A stretch of DNA of 64,000 nucleotides from Bacteroidia bacterium (GCA_021740825.1 JAIOZA010000011.1:17335-81334); one strand, 5' to 3'. Counted from the first letter of the stretch, positions 1-9,603 are shown. Notes: generated by a model not told the origin, from the letters alone. Translations and numbers: made by a program.

Positions 1-1078
1 GTATCCCTTTAAAATAAGGTAATTCTTCATGACTACATAATGAAATTGCCTCGCCACTCTCACCTGCTCTTCCAGTTCTACCAATTCTATGAACGTAAGC
101 TTCTGCCTGTTCAGGAATTTCATAGTTAATGACATGCGTCAATTTATCAACATCAATTCCTCTCGAGGCAATATCGGTAGCAACTAAAACATTAATGGTT
201 CTATCCTTAAAACCTTTTAGAGCTTTTTCTCTATTATTCTGCGATTTATTTCCGTGTATTGCTTCACATTTAATATTCAAACCATTTAATGCTTTGGCTA
301 CTTTGTCGGCACCATGTTTTGTTCTGGTAAAAATAAGGACATGATTTATTTTATTTTCATGTAAAATATGCTTTAACAAAGCAGGCTTTTTTGTTTTTTG
401 AACAAAATACACGGTTTGTTTTACTAAAGTAGCTGTAGATGAAACAGGATTAACAGCTACACTAACCGGATTATTTAAAATTGTATTAGCTAGCTTCATG
501 ATATTTGGCGCTGCCGTTGCCGAAAAAAACATAGTTTGTCTTTTTACTGGTAATTTAGCAATTACTTTTTTCATATCATTAATAAAGCCCATATCTAACA
601 TACGATCTGCTTCATCTAATACAAAATATTCAACTGAACCTAATTTAATAATTCCTTGCTGCATTAAATCTAATAAACGACCTGGAGTAGCTATTAAAAT
701 ATCTATTCCTGTTTTTACAGCAACTACTTGGTGAAACTGAGAAACTCCACCAAAAATTACGGCATGTTTAAATCCCAAATTTGCACCATATTCTTTAAAA
801 TTTTCACTAATTTGGGTAGCTAATTCGCGAGTAGGCGCTAAAATCAAAGCTTTAATTTCTCTACGCTGATTTGGTTTTTTGTTAGCATCTAATAATTGTA
901 AGATTGGCAATGCAAATGCAGCAGTTTTACCTGTGCCAGTTTGAGCACTACCAAAAATATCTTTTCCTTCTAAAATGTGTGGTATTGATTTTTCTTGAAT
1001 AGGAGACGGTTCTTTGTACCCTTTTTTATCAAGCGCGTTTAAAAGCGGTTTGATTAATTTTAATTCTGTAAATGTCAT
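1..1078 (-). CDS. rhlE: RhlE-type DEAD-box RNA helicase (C-terminus cut by window edge)
   Basis: The minus-strand reading frame is open from an ATG at 1078 to the window edge (about 359 codons). The translation begins MTFTELKLIKPLLNAL and carries the helicase core in order: Q motif (EPSPIQEKSIP), Walker A AQTGTGKT, LDEADRMLDMGF, SAT, and HRIGRTGRAG close to the edge. These motifs define an ATP-dependent RNA helicase; the RhlE subgroup is my best match from the overall sequence. Such enzymes unwind structured RNA during ribosome assembly and cold adaptation. The C-terminal tail is not visible. A promoter-like TTG-N16-TATGTTTG lies at 1147-1173, giving a 5' leader of about 65 nt. It is the first of three DEAD-box genes within 4 kb. 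Confidence 0.93.
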   Translation of the reverse strand, partial: MTFTELKLIKPLLNALDKKGYKEPSPIQEKSIPHILEGKDIFGSAQTGTGKTAAFALPILQLLDANKKPNQRREIKALILAPTRELATQISENFKEYGANLGFKHAVIFGGVSQFHQVVAVKTGIDILIATPGRLLDLMQQGIIKLGSVEYFVLDEADRMLDMGFINDMKKVIAKLPVKRQTMFFSATAAPNIMKLANTILNNPVSVAVNPVSSTATLVKQTVYFVQKTKKPALLKHILHENKINHVLIFTRTKHGADKVAKALNGLNIKCEAIHGNKSQNNREKALKGFKDRTINVLVATDIASRGIDVDKLTHVINYEIPEQAEAYVHRIGRTGRAGESGEAISLCSHEELPYFKGI

Positions 1079-1146
1079 TAATTGTTTTTGTTGTTAATAC
1101 TTTAAAAGAAAAATATAAAGTATATAAGAATGGCAATTGGCATTTA

Positions 1147-1173
1147 CAAACATAATTTTAATACAGTCTTCAA
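1147..1173 (-). promoter_or_regulatory. Putative promoter of the rhlE gene at 1-1078
   Basis: On the minus strand a TTG (1171-1173) is followed after 16 nt by TATGTTTG (1147-1154). This fits the Bacteroidota sigma consensus TTG...TAnnTTTG. It sits about 70 nt upstream of the ATG at 1078. Confidence 0.45.
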
Positions 1174-1249
1174 AAGAAGTACACAAATATAAACATATTA
1201 TTAACAATAACCTAATTAATTCCCGAAGTGATTAAAAGCATGGATTTTT

Positions 1250-2563
1250 CTAGCTAGATATTTCCATTTTAATTTTTTTGTTTTTAATTTTTTCGTCTTT
1301 AATTAATTTTAAAGTTTTTATTATTTTACTTGTTTTAACTGCTACATAAGCCGAATGATCTAGCACTTCAATTTTACCAAGTTCGTCTTTTTGCAATTGT
1401 CCTTTTTGTAATAGCATTCCAACAATATCCATTTTATTGATTTTGTCTTTTTTACCGGCGCCTATGTATAATGTTTTCCACTCGCAAGGTGCAGGCAATA
1501 TTAATTGCTTAGGTAATGTTTCTTCTATAGGAACAATATCCAAAAACTTTGGTAAATGGTCGTTAATATCCAATAAAAAATAAGATGTTCCTTCAGCATT
1601 CATACGTGCTGTTCTTCCGTTACGATGAATCATCACATCTTCCGTTGCCGGAAATTGATAATGAATCACGGCTTCAATTTCGGGAATATCTAAACCACGT
1701 GCAGCTAAATCTGTAGTGATAAGTAAATTAATACTTCCGTTACGTAATTTAATTAATGTTTTTTCACGATCAATTTGCTCTAAACCTCCATGATAAAAAC
1801 CATGATCAACTTTGTAAATACTTAATTGTTCCGAAATTCTGTTAACAGCCTCACGATGATTACAAAATACAATAACTGATTTTGCATTTATTCTACCTAA
1901 TAATAACATCAGAGCTTCTAACTTATCATCACCTTCTACCCGAACTGATTTTACAATTAAGGATGATTTTAACTCCTTATGTTCGGTTGTGTAATTTAAT
2001 TCAATACTATTTTTTAATCCTACAAATGCCGGAATATCTTTTAATGAAGTAGCCGAAGTTAAAATTCGTTTTGTTAAGTGTTTACATTGTTCAATAATGT
2101 ATTCCATTTCGTCTTTAAAACCAAACTCTAACGATTTATCAAACTCATCTAAAATCAACGTATGTGTATGATTTACATTTAAATTTTTACGGCGCAAGTG
2201 ATGTGCAATTCTTCCGGGTGTACCAACTAAAACGGCCGGTGGATGCTGAAAATTATTTTCTTCAATCCTCACTGAATGCCCACCGTAACAACAATTAATT
2301 TTATAAACGGTACTCATTTGCTTAAACACTTGTTCAATTTGAATGGCTAATTCGCGAGAAGGCACTACTATTAATACCTGAACACCCACTTTATCAAATT
2401 TTAATACCTGAGTTATTGGCAATAAAAAAGCCAACGTTTTACCTGAACCTGTTGGAGAAACTAAAACCACATCATTTAATTTTGGTATGGCTTCGCAAGT
2501 TGCTTTCTGCATTTCATTTAATTCGGTAATATTAAAATGCGAAAGAATAGATGTGTAGTTCAT
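1250..2563 (-). CDS. dbpA: DbpA-like DEAD-box RNA helicase with DEFD motif
   Basis: A 437-residue helicase. I place the start at the ATG at 2563 (MNYTSILSHF), not at the longer open frame to 2746. The extra 61 residues have no helicase character and would read through the promoter and palindrome. Core motifs are SPTGSGKT (about residue 36), TPGR, LDEFDKS (motif II is DEFD, not DEAD), SAT and HRNGRTAR (usual form HRxGRTGR). The last 70 residues, with IGAGKKDKINKMDIVGML, look like the DbpA RNA-binding domain that targets 23S rRNA helix 92 in the known family. The role is probably late large-subunit assembly. It is divergent from the helicase at 2701. Confidence 0.88.
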   Translation of the reverse strand: MNYTSILSHFNITELNEMQKATCEAIPKLNDVVLVSPTGSGKTLAFLLPITQVLKFDKVGVQVLIVVPSRELAIQIEQVFKQMSTVYKINCCYGGHSVRIEENNFQHPPAVLVGTPGRIAHHLRRKNLNVNHTHTLILDEFDKSLEFGFKDEMEYIIEQCKHLTKRILTSATSLKDIPAFVGLKNSIELNYTTEHKELKSSLIVKSVRVEGDDKLEALMLLLGRINAKSVIVFCNHREAVNRISEQLSIYKVDHGFYHGGLEQIDREKTLIKLRNGSINLLITTDLAARGLDIPEIEAVIHYQFPATEDVMIHRNGRTARMNAEGTSYFLLDINDHLPKFLDIVPIEETLPKQLILPAPCEWKTLYIGAGKKDKINKMDIVGMLLQKGQLQKDELGKIEVLDHSAYVAVKTSKIIKTLKLIKDEKIKNKKIKMEISS

Positions 2564-2580
2564 TTGAGATTTATAAGCGG

Positions 2581-2588
2581 CAAATATA
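2581..2588 (-). promoter_or_regulatory. Putative -7 element of dbpA
   Basis: The minus strand reads TATATTTG here, a perfect TAnnTTTG, 17 nt before the ATG at 2563. No clear TTG is present at the -33 spacing; that position is occupied by the palindrome at 2605-2638. Confidence 0.45.
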
Positions 2589-2604
2589 CATTTAAAATAA
2601 AGAC

Positions 2605-2638
2605 TTGGGCGTGTCCGCCAGCTGGCGGACACACCCAA
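2605..2638. repeat. GC-rich 34-bp palindrome between divergent helicase genes
   Basis: Two 17-base arms meet at 2621/2622 around a CCAGCTGG core and pair everywhere except C2610/A2633. The inner part (GTGTCCGCCAG and its complement) is far richer in GC than the surrounding DNA. It lies between the -7 elements of dbpA and the RhlE-like gene. Short palindromes with an AGCT core are dispersed in many Bacteroidota genomes, so it is probably a REP-like repeat. It could also act as a hairpin in either leader. Confidence 0.7.
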
Positions 2639-2673
2639 ATTAAATAACAGAAATAATTTGAGCAAACTCTGCG

Positions 2674-2681
2674 TATATTTG
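2674..2681 (+). promoter_or_regulatory. Putative -7 element of the helicase at 2701
   Basis: A perfect TATATTTG is found 19 nt upstream of the ATG at 2701. The nearest upstream TTTG (2657-2660) is only 13 nt away, so the -33 element is uncertain. Confidence 0.45.
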
Positions 2682-2700
2682 AGACTTAAAAAAAACATAC

Positions 2701-3843
2701 ATGCCTTTTTCAAAACTTGGTTTATCCGACATCGTAATAAAAACATTACTTGAACAAAAATATACGCAACCCTACCCTATTCAGCAACAAGCTATTCCTG
2801 CTATTTTAGCTGGAAAAGATATTTTAGGAATTGCGCAAACTGGTTCTGGTAAAACTGCTAGTTTTGTATTACCAATTTTACAAATGTTTCAAGATGGTGT
2901 GGGTTCTAAAAACAGACACGTAAGAGCCCTGGTATTAGTGCCAACCAGAGAGTTAGCCATACAGGTAAGTGAAGTAGTAAAATTATTGAGTGCAAATTTA
3001 CCTTCAAAAGTAAAGAGCATGGCAGTGTTTGGTGGTGTTTCTATCAACCCACAAATGATTGAATTGCAAGGTGTAGAAATTTTAGTAGCAACTCCTGGAA
3101 GGTTATTAGATTTAATTTCAAACAGAGCAGTTTCATTATCAGCTATTAAAATATTAGTATTAGATGAGGCTGACAAAATGTTGAATCTTGGGTTTAAAGA
3201 AGAGATGACAAAAATATTCGGCTTGCTTCCTAAAAGCCGACAAAACCTTTTGTTTTCAGCTACCTTAAGTGATGACTTAAATAATATTAATAAAAGTTTA
3301 TTACGTAATCCTGTAATTGTAAAAGTTGAAGAAGAAATAAAAAATTTAGATTTAATAAAGCAGTTTGCTTATTTAATTGCTGAAGAAAAAAAGGGGCCGT
3401 TACTTCGTTATATTATCAAATCACAAAAAATTAAACAAGTTTTGATATTTGCCTCATCTGTGCATAGAGCTGATGCCATTGCTTTAAAATTAAGTCAAAA
3501 TGGTATTGATGCCTTTGCAATTCATAGTAAAAAAAGTCAGGAAGCCAGAACCGAAGCTTTAAACTTTTTCAAAACAGGTAAAGTAAAAGTGTTAGTTGCA
3601 ACCGATTTAATGGCGCGTGGTATTGATATTAAATTTTTACCCTACGTTATTAATTATGAATTACCGCGTTCGCCAAAAGATTATATTCATAGAATAGGAA
3701 GAACAGGAAGAGCAGAAGCATCCGGCGAAGCTATCTCATTAATTTCCCCACAAGAAGAAAATCACTTTAAAGTGATTCAAAAAAAGATAAAAAAACACGT
3801 GACCCAAATTGATGGGAATGCTATTAATGTTAAAGGATACTAG
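2701..3843 (+). CDS. rhlE: RhlE-like DEAD-box RNA helicase, short tail
   Basis: A 380-residue ATP-dependent RNA helicase. The motifs are canonical and in order: YPIQQQAIP (Q), AQTGSGKT, PTRELA, TPGR, VLDEADKML, SAT, DLMARGID and HRIGRTGRAE. It ends about 25 residues after the helicase core, so it lacks the basic tail of longer RhlE proteins. It is a second RhlE-type enzyme beside the one at the window edge, and is transcribed away from dbpA. The spread of substrates among the three helicases cannot be read from the sequence. Confidence 0.92.
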   Translation: MPFSKLGLSDIVIKTLLEQKYTQPYPIQQQAIPAILAGKDILGIAQTGSGKTASFVLPILQMFQDGVGSKNRHVRALVLVPTRELAIQVSEVVKLLSANLPSKVKSMAVFGGVSINPQMIELQGVEILVATPGRLLDLISNRAVSLSAIKILVLDEADKMLNLGFKEEMTKIFGLLPKSRQNLLFSATLSDDLNNINKSLLRNPVIVKVEEEIKNLDLIKQFAYLIAEEKKGPLLRYIIKSQKIKQVLIFASSVHRADAIALKLSQNGIDAFAIHSKKSQEARTEALNFFKTGKVKVLVATDLMARGIDIKFLPYVINYELPRSPKDYIHRIGRTGRAEASGEAISLISPQEENHFKVIQKKIKKHVTQIDGNAINVKGY

Positions 3844-4073
3844 CTATTTGTTTATCAAAGTATTGCTATAAATTTTTTAAGCCAAAAAAATGCTCATAAT
3901 TTAATTACTTAATCTATTTATTTAATATGTTGCAAATTTTAGCGGTACCGTTAAAAATCTAAAAATGTAATTAATCATATTACAAATAGATTCTTATCAT
4001 TTTTATATCATTCATTGCAACGCACTTTTGTGGCCCGTCAAAGTATTAATAAAATAAAGTAGCATTTAAATTT

Positions 4074-5240
4074 ATGAATTTTACAGATCAAAAAGGTGTT
4101 TACGTATCAGGAATTGGACAACTAAAAATAGAAAAAGAATCAAAATTGAGCATAAGAGAAATGGGTGCGCTTGCAATTAACAGAGCAATGGATGATGCGG
4201 ACATTGATAAATTAGATGCGATTTATTTAGGTAACATGCTTTCTGGAATAATTTCGAACCAACAACATCTTGGTCCGTTAGTTGCATGCCAAGCAGGCTT
4301 AAAAGGTACCGAATCAGTAACTTTAGAAGCTGCTTGCGGTTCGGGTGGAGCCGCTCTGCGCGCAGGATACATGGCTATTATGAGTGGCTTATGTGACAAT
4401 GTAGTTGTATGTGGATTAGAAAAAATGTCTCATCACGATAAAAATTTTGTTAGCCAATCTATTGCAACTGCATCTGATTGGGAAAAAGAAGGTAGCAATG
4501 GTGAAACGTTTGTGACCCTTAATTCAAAACTAATGGATATGTATATAAATAAATATAAAATTAATCCCGACTCATTTGGAATGTTTGGAGTAAACGCACA
4601 TCATAATGGCTATTCCAATTCAAATGCATTGTTTCAAAAAAAAATTACATTAGATCAATATTTAGATTCTAAATTTATTTCAGGACGAGTTCGATTATAT
4701 GATGCATCGCCAATATGCGATGGAGCCGCAGCTATTGTTTTATCAAAACACCCACCTCATAAAAAGAAAAAACAAGTAAAAATAACAGCATCTTCATCCG
4801 CTACAGAACATGTTGGAATAAACGACCGAACTTCGCCTCTTGCAGCAGAAGGAATAAAACAATCAGGACAAAAAGCATATAAAATGGCTGGCATAACAGC
4901 AAAAGACGTAGATGTTTTTGAATTGCACGATGCATATTCTATTATTTCAACGCTATCACTAGAAGCAATGGGATTTGCCGAACCAGGTGAAGGTTGGAAA
5001 TTAGCAGCAGATGGTGATATTTTTTTAGAAGGTAAAATACCTATTTCAACTTTTGGTGGCTTAAAAGCAAGAGGTCATGCTATTGGAGCATCTGGTGTAT
5101 ACCAGGCTATTGAAACATACTTGCAACTTACGGGGACCGCAGGTAATAATCAAATAAAAAACGAACCTAGAATTGGATTAGTTCAAAGTATTGGTGGAAC
5201 TGCTTCAACTACATTAACTCATGTGCTTATGGCTGAATAG
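4074..5240 (+). CDS. Thiolase family protein (acetyl-CoA acetyltransferase / SCP-x-like)
   Basis: A 388-residue condensing enzyme. The nucleophilic cysteine is C88 in LEAACGSGG. Later active-site motifs are ELHDAYS (H285) and GGLKARGHAIGASG (H335). The C-terminal region reads VQSIGGTAS, so the second catalytic cysteine of classical biosynthetic thiolases is not obvious. This resembles the SCP-x/archaeal-type branch that joins or cleaves acyl-CoA units. It stands alone: 230 bp of AT-rich DNA without a gene precede it, and a convergent barrel gene follows. The exact acyl substrate is unknown. Confidence 0.85.
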   Translation: MNFTDQKGVYVSGIGQLKIEKESKLSIREMGALAINRAMDDADIDKLDAIYLGNMLSGIISNQQHLGPLVACQAGLKGTESVTLEAACGSGGAALRAGYMAIMSGLCDNVVVCGLEKMSHHDKNFVSQSIATASDWEKEGSNGETFVTLNSKLMDMYINKYKINPDSFGMFGVNAHHNGYSNSNALFQKKITLDQYLDSKFISGRVRLYDASPICDGAAAIVLSKHPPHKKKKQVKITASSSATEHVGINDRTSPLAAEGIKQSGQKAYKMAGITAKDVDVFELHDAYSIISTLSLEAMGFAEPGEGWKLAADGDIFLEGKIPISTFGGLKARGHAIGASGVYQAIETYLQLTGTAGNNQIKNEPRIGLVQSIGGTASTTLTHVLMAE

Positions 5241-5265
5241 TGGAATATTAAATACAACTTATAGA

Positions 5266-6201
5266 TTATAAATCCAATCGAAATAATAGAACAAACTGAA
5301 ATATCAATCCGTCTGAAAAATCAGTATTTAATTGTTTGCGATTATCTCCTATAAAAACTAATGGAAGCGCAAAAGTCACCTTATCATTATCATCATATAC
5401 TCTATATTTACGCGCAAAGGACTGACCAATTTTAGTTTGCAAACTAAAACTTTTACCAATATTAAATTTTAAATAAGCATACAACTCGTTGGTAGATTTA
5501 GCAACATAAGAACTCTTAATATCTGGGCTAATGTTTGACAAATGATACGTTCTACCTTGTCCGTTAAAATTAACACCAACATTTAATAACGGTATAATTT
5601 TATAATTTAAATCCACTTGTAATGGCAACATTACATTAGCCTCAAATTTATTATTTTGACTTAAATAATATAAGCCAAACATGGGGACGAAAAATGGACC
5701 GAATCGCTCAGAATTATAATATAAACCATATTTATAATGCAGATTTGCCTTTTTCTTATACTTAAATAATGCTACTGCTCCTATCTGAAAATCTTTTTCA
5801 ATTAATTGAGTAAAGTTAGAAGCTCCTTTAGGTAAAAGGATAAAAGTACTTGTAAATTTATCATTAAACTTATGGCTTACCCCTAACTTTAAATTAATTG
5901 AACTGAATGTGTGCATTTTTTGATCGGCAAATAACTTTGTTTGAATATTCTCAAATATAATCACAGTAATAAAGGTTGATTTAGAATTTATTTTAACAGG
6001 AACTGTAGCATCAACCAAAAATTCATTTAAGACAGATGAAGTTATACTACTATCAAATTTATTAAGAGGTGTAGTACCTAATTGTACTTTTAATAGCTCA
6101 ACATAATTTTGAGCCATAACTACATTAGAAATGCTAAATACAATTGCTATATAACTGACATTTCTTTTAAGAGATTTTATGTAAAAAAATAACACAAACA
6201 A
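5266..6201 (-). CDS. Outer-membrane beta-barrel protein, DUF6268-like
   Basis: The 311-residue product has a hydrophobic N-terminus ending in VVMAQ, typical of signal peptidase I export in this phylum. After it come alternating hydrophobic/polar strands and an aromatic C-terminus (FQFVLLFRLDL) typical of outer-membrane barrels. The stretch YYNSERFGPFFVPMFGLYY recalls uncharacterised DUF6268 proteins, but I cannot confirm the family. The start is uncertain: the 6201 codon is TTG, a GTG lies two codons in, and no ATG precedes the signal peptide. Its function is unknown. It lies downstream of the glycosidase operon after a 203-bp gap, so it may be separate from it. Confidence 0.7.
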   Translation of the reverse strand: MFVLFFYIKSLKRNVSYIAIVFSISNVVMAQNYVELLKVQLGTTPLNKFDSSITSSVLNEFLVDATVPVKINSKSTFITVIIFENIQTKLFADQKMHTFSSINLKLGVSHKFNDKFTSTFILLPKGASNFTQLIEKDFQIGAVALFKYKKKANLHYKYGLYYNSERFGPFFVPMFGLYYLSQNNKFEANVMLPLQVDLNYKIIPLLNVGVNFNGQGRTYHLSNISPDIKSSYVAKSTNELYAYLKFNIGKSFSLQTKIGQSFARKYRVYDDNDKVTFALPLVFIGDNRKQLNTDFSDGLIFQFVLLFRLDL

Positions 6202-6404
6202 TAGTAGTTAAAGATTATAAATACTAACATAATTATTTGAAATAAAAGAAACCATAATGCTAGATAATCTTATCATTTTTTTCATTGTTGAATTTCAAGA
6301 ATGAAAAAAATATGTTAGTTTGTACTTGTAAGAAAATCATCTAAAATCAAATAAGAAATTTCAGAAGTATTAAACTAAAATTTATTAAAAAAAACTTTTT
6401 TTTA

Positions 6405-7268
6405 CTATAAAGGTATAAATCTAAATTCTTTAACAATTAACTCCACTTCATTATTATTAGATGGAGGAGCGCCATTTAGCAACCACAAATTAATTCGAGC
6501 ATGTGTATCTCCTCCGGGCGCAGGAATAATTACTGGAGCAGATTGGTTTCCGCCTTCCACTTTAATTCTAGGAGGATTTGATTTATCAAATTGCCATGTT
6601 GCTAAAGCGGTTGTCCCCGGATAATTCGGTCCTGCATAACTTGCCCAAGTTACCAATGAATCTGTCCATTTAAACGCATGGGTAGATAGTGTTTTTAATT
6701 TACTTACATTCATTATAGGATGCTTTGTGCGTTCGTAAAAAATGGTAGGATATGAAAAAGAAACTGGTTGAGCAGAATAAGTTAAAGTTAAAGTATCATT
6801 TGCACTACCCCACTTAGAAAATTCAACATCAATTTCACTGTTTGCTTGAGAATAAAAGGAAGTATTGTCCCATGTAAAAAGGCCTACAACCACATTCTTA
6901 TCAATATTTGCAACATTACTAGCAACAGTAAAAACATAAGTGCCATATCCGTAATAATTATTTGAAATCACTTCAGCACAATTCCACTTACCATTTTCAT
7001 TAGTAATTTTTAAATGTAAATAACCAAGGCTATCTAAAAACACATTATTTGAAGAGTTAGAAAAATAATTAGGTCCCGGCCCTAATTTATTATTATTGCC
7101 TGTCTTTATGTTCCATGTTATTCCTGAAAAATTAATGGTTGATGTATATGTTGGAGAAATTGGGGTTGAAACAGGATCTAATGCAGGAGGATCAGATTGC
7201 TTGCAAGAAACAAAAATCATTACTAATAGTGCACTTGCTATAAAGTTATTTTTTAAAAATGAAATCAT
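6405..7268 (-). CDS. GH16-like glycoside hydrolase lipoprotein
   Basis: A 287-residue lipoprotein: signal peptide with lipobox VSC (C22), then a Pro/Thr/Ser linker, then a beta-sandwich. The motif EIDVEF (E145, D147, E149) matches the GH16 signature ExDxE, with nucleophile and acid/base spaced as expected. GH16 enzymes of this phylum cut beta-1,3/1,4-glucans, agars or carrageenans; the subsite residues do not let me choose. It is the last gene of an operon running from the regulator at 17913, 57 bp after the GH3 beta-glucosidase, which favours a beta-glucan substrate. Confidence 0.82.
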   Translation of the reverse strand: MISFLKNNFIASALLVMIFVSCKQSDPPALDPVSTPISPTYTSTINFSGITWNIKTGNNNKLGPGPNYFSNSSNNVFLDSLGYLHLKITNENGKWNCAEVISNNYYGYGTYVFTVASNVANIDKNVVVGLFTWDNTSFYSQANSEIDVEFSKWGSANDTLTLTYSAQPVSFSYPTIFYERTKHPIMNVSKLKTLSTHAFKWTDSLVTWASYAGPNYPGTTALATWQFDKSNPPRIKVEGGNQSAPVIIPAPGGDTHARINLWLLNGAPPSNNNEVELIVKEFRFIPL

Positions 7269-7325
7269 ATTACACAGTTTTAATATTTTTTATTCAACTT
7301 ATTTTAAAGTTCAAATGGTATAAAT

Positions 7326-9593
7326 CTAATTATTGATTGTAAATTTTTGTTTTAAGTTAGCAACAGAAATTTCAAAATCGCCTTCTTCAACAATCGATTG
7401 ATTTTTTGAATCTATAAATGTTAAATCACTTTTTGTAATCTTGAAAGAAACGATGGTTGAACTTCCTTCATTTATTAGTACTTTATTAAAAGCCACAAGC
7501 TTTTTTACAGAAGGCGTAATACTCGCGTATAAATCACTCATGAATAATTCAACAACCTCTTTACCTCTTATTTTACTGTTATTTTTAACTGTTACCCGCA
7601 CTGTTAATGTATCGTTCATTTTCAAAGTATCGTGACTCACTTCTAAATTTGAATATTCAAAAGAGGAATAGCTTAATCCATAACCAAAAGGAAACTGAGG
7701 GTTAAACGCATTTTCGCCGAAATGAATATCTAATTTTTCGGAGTATTTATGATCATAAGGTACTAAAGAACCGGTATATCTTGGATAGGTAAAAGGTAAT
7801 TTACCACTAGGATTGATATCACCATACAAAATATCTGTAATTGCCTTTCCACCTTCATCACCGGGCAGATAAGCCAATAAAATCCCTTGAACTTTGTCAA
7901 CAATGTCATTAATAATTCTTGGTCTGTTTTCAGCTAAAACAATAATAATTGGTTTTCTGGTTTTAGCTAATGCTTTAATCAAATTTAATTGAGCCGCTGG
8001 CAAAGTTAAATCTTCAATATCTCCGGGTTTTTCTGTGCAAGGATTTTCTCCTAAACACGCAATTATATAATCGCATTTTTGAGCTACTTTAATTGCCTGT
8101 TCCACATTTTTTTCTTCAAAAATAGAACTACCTTCCACATAATCAACTCTTGAAGTTCCAATTTTATTGGTGATGGCTTTTAAAATTGTGCTTTTATTTT
8201 TAGTGTTATAATTTGTATTTACACCCTGCCAAGTATGGGTCCAAGCTCCATTTAAAATGTTTAACGAATTTGCTGAAGGTCCGCAAACAAGCACTCGTTT
8301 ATCTTTTGAAAGTGGCAAACAATTATTTTCGTTTTTTAATAGTGTGATTGATTCAGAAGCTGCCTCATAACTTAAGTCACTAAATTTTTTTGATCCAAAA
8401 TCCGGATAATCTTTTATATTAGTAATTGATTTTTCAAACAATCCTAATTCAAATTTTAAAGTTAAAATTCTTGCAACAGCTTCGTTTATTCTTTCTTCCG
8501 ATACTTGTTTTTCTTTTACCAACTGCAATAATAAATCAGAAAACTCGTAATCATTAGGGACCATACTCATATCAATACCCGCCATAATAGCAATTTTTAC
8601 AGCTTCTTTTAACGAAGATGCTACACGATGTATTTTATAAAGTTTAATTATATCTTCCCAATCAGTAACAGCAACTCCTTTAAAATGTAACTCATCTCTC
8701 AATAACGTTGTCAAGATATCATGGTTTGCATGAACAGGCACTCCATTAATTTCACCCGAATTAATCATGACTGTTTTTGCACCAGCATCAATAGCCGTTT
8801 TAAAGGTTGGTAAAAAATACTCCCTTAATTCTCTTTCTGGAATCCAAGCTGGGGTTCTATCTTTTCCGCTCAAAGAAAAGCTATAACCTAAAAAATGTTT
8901 CATACAAGCAGCTACTTTATTTTGATCAGAAACATCGGTTCCTTGGTATCCTTTTATAGCAGCAGAAGTCATCGATTTAGCTAAGTAAACATCTTCTCCA
9001 TAGGTTTCAAAAAACCTTGACCATAAAGGTTGTCTGCCCAAATCTAAAACAGGAGAAAAATTCCAAGGAATTCCTGAAGCTCTTACTTCATATGCTGTTA
9101 CTGATGCAATTTTTTCAACCAATCCGGGGTTCCAAGTGGCCGCCTGTGCTAGTTGCTGCGGAAATAAAGTTCCTCCCTCTGTATAATTAACACCATGAAT
9201 AGCGTCAATACCATATAAAACTGGGATACCAAGTCTTGTTTTATTTTTAGCAAGATTTTGAATTTGATTTATAATATCATGCCAATGTTCTCTGCTATAA
9301 GTATGGCTTCCACAATTAAGTATTGAACCAACTTTATAATCGACGATTGCTTTGTTTAATTTTTGAGAATCTAATTGGTGTGGTTCCTCTAATTTATAAA
9401 GTTCTCCTTTTGAAATAACATCAATGTTTAGTTGAGTCATCTGTCCTACTTTTTCCTCTATGGTCATTTTAGAAAGTAGTTCATTTACTTTCTTTTCAAT
9501 TTCTGTTGATTTAGAACTATTTAATTTTTCATTTTGACATGAAAAAAAAACTAGAAAAAAAGCCGGAAAAATAATTCGTAATAAATGATTCAT
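7326..9593 (-). CDS. bglX: GH3 beta-glucosidase lipoprotein (BglX-like)
   Basis: A 755-residue GH3 enzyme. The signal peptide ends in lipobox FFSC (C19), so it is anchored to a membrane facing the periplasm or cell surface. The TIM-barrel domain has YGIDAIHGV, the KHF motif (K232-H233) and the nucleophile D311 in VAVTDWEDI. The second domain (about 400-620) carries LAENRPRI and YLPGDEGG. A fibronectin-III-like domain closes the protein. The family releases glucose from beta-1,3-, beta-1,4- or beta-1,6-linked oligosaccharides. It lies 10 bp after the CBM9-like gene and 57 bp before the GH16-like gene, so it probably finishes the work of the endo-enzymes. Confidence 0.93.
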   Translation of the reverse strand: MNHLLRIIFPAFFLVFFSCQNEKLNSSKSTEIEKKVNELLSKMTIEEKVGQMTQLNIDVISKGELYKLEEPHQLDSQKLNKAIVDYKVGSILNCGSHTYSREHWHDIINQIQNLAKNKTRLGIPVLYGIDAIHGVNYTEGGTLFPQQLAQAATWNPGLVEKIASVTAYEVRASGIPWNFSPVLDLGRQPLWSRFFETYGEDVYLAKSMTSAAIKGYQGTDVSDQNKVAACMKHFLGYSFSLSGKDRTPAWIPERELREYFLPTFKTAIDAGAKTVMINSGEINGVPVHANHDILTTLLRDELHFKGVAVTDWEDIIKLYKIHRVASSLKEAVKIAIMAGIDMSMVPNDYEFSDLLLQLVKEKQVSEERINEAVARILTLKFELGLFEKSITNIKDYPDFGSKKFSDLSYEAASESITLLKNENNCLPLSKDKRVLVCGPSANSLNILNGAWTHTWQGVNTNYNTKNKSTILKAITNKIGTSRVDYVEGSSIFEEKNVEQAIKVAQKCDYIIACLGENPCTEKPGDIEDLTLPAAQLNLIKALAKTRKPIIIVLAENRPRIINDIVDKVQGILLAYLPGDEGGKAITDILYGDINPSGKLPFTYPRYTGSLVPYDHKYSEKLDIHFGENAFNPQFPFGYGLSYSSFEYSNLEVSHDTLKMNDTLTVRVTVKNNSKIRGKEVVELFMSDLYASITPSVKKLVAFNKVLINEGSSTIVSFKITKSDLTFIDSKNQSIVEEGDFEISVANLKQKFTINN

Positions 9594-9603
9594 ATAATTT
9601 ATT

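Noticed and set aside
129..734. Small plus-strand open frames opposite the first helicase
   Set aside because: They are antisense shadows of a strongly conserved DEAD-box gene.
2564..2746. 61-codon N-terminal extension of the dbpA open frame
   Set aside because: It reads through the -7 element and palindrome, has no helicase homology, and the ATG at 2563 is followed at once by the normal helicase N-terminus.
3844..4073. Possible small gene or RNA between helicase and thiolase
   Set aside because: AT-rich sequence with no open frame of note and no convincing hairpin.
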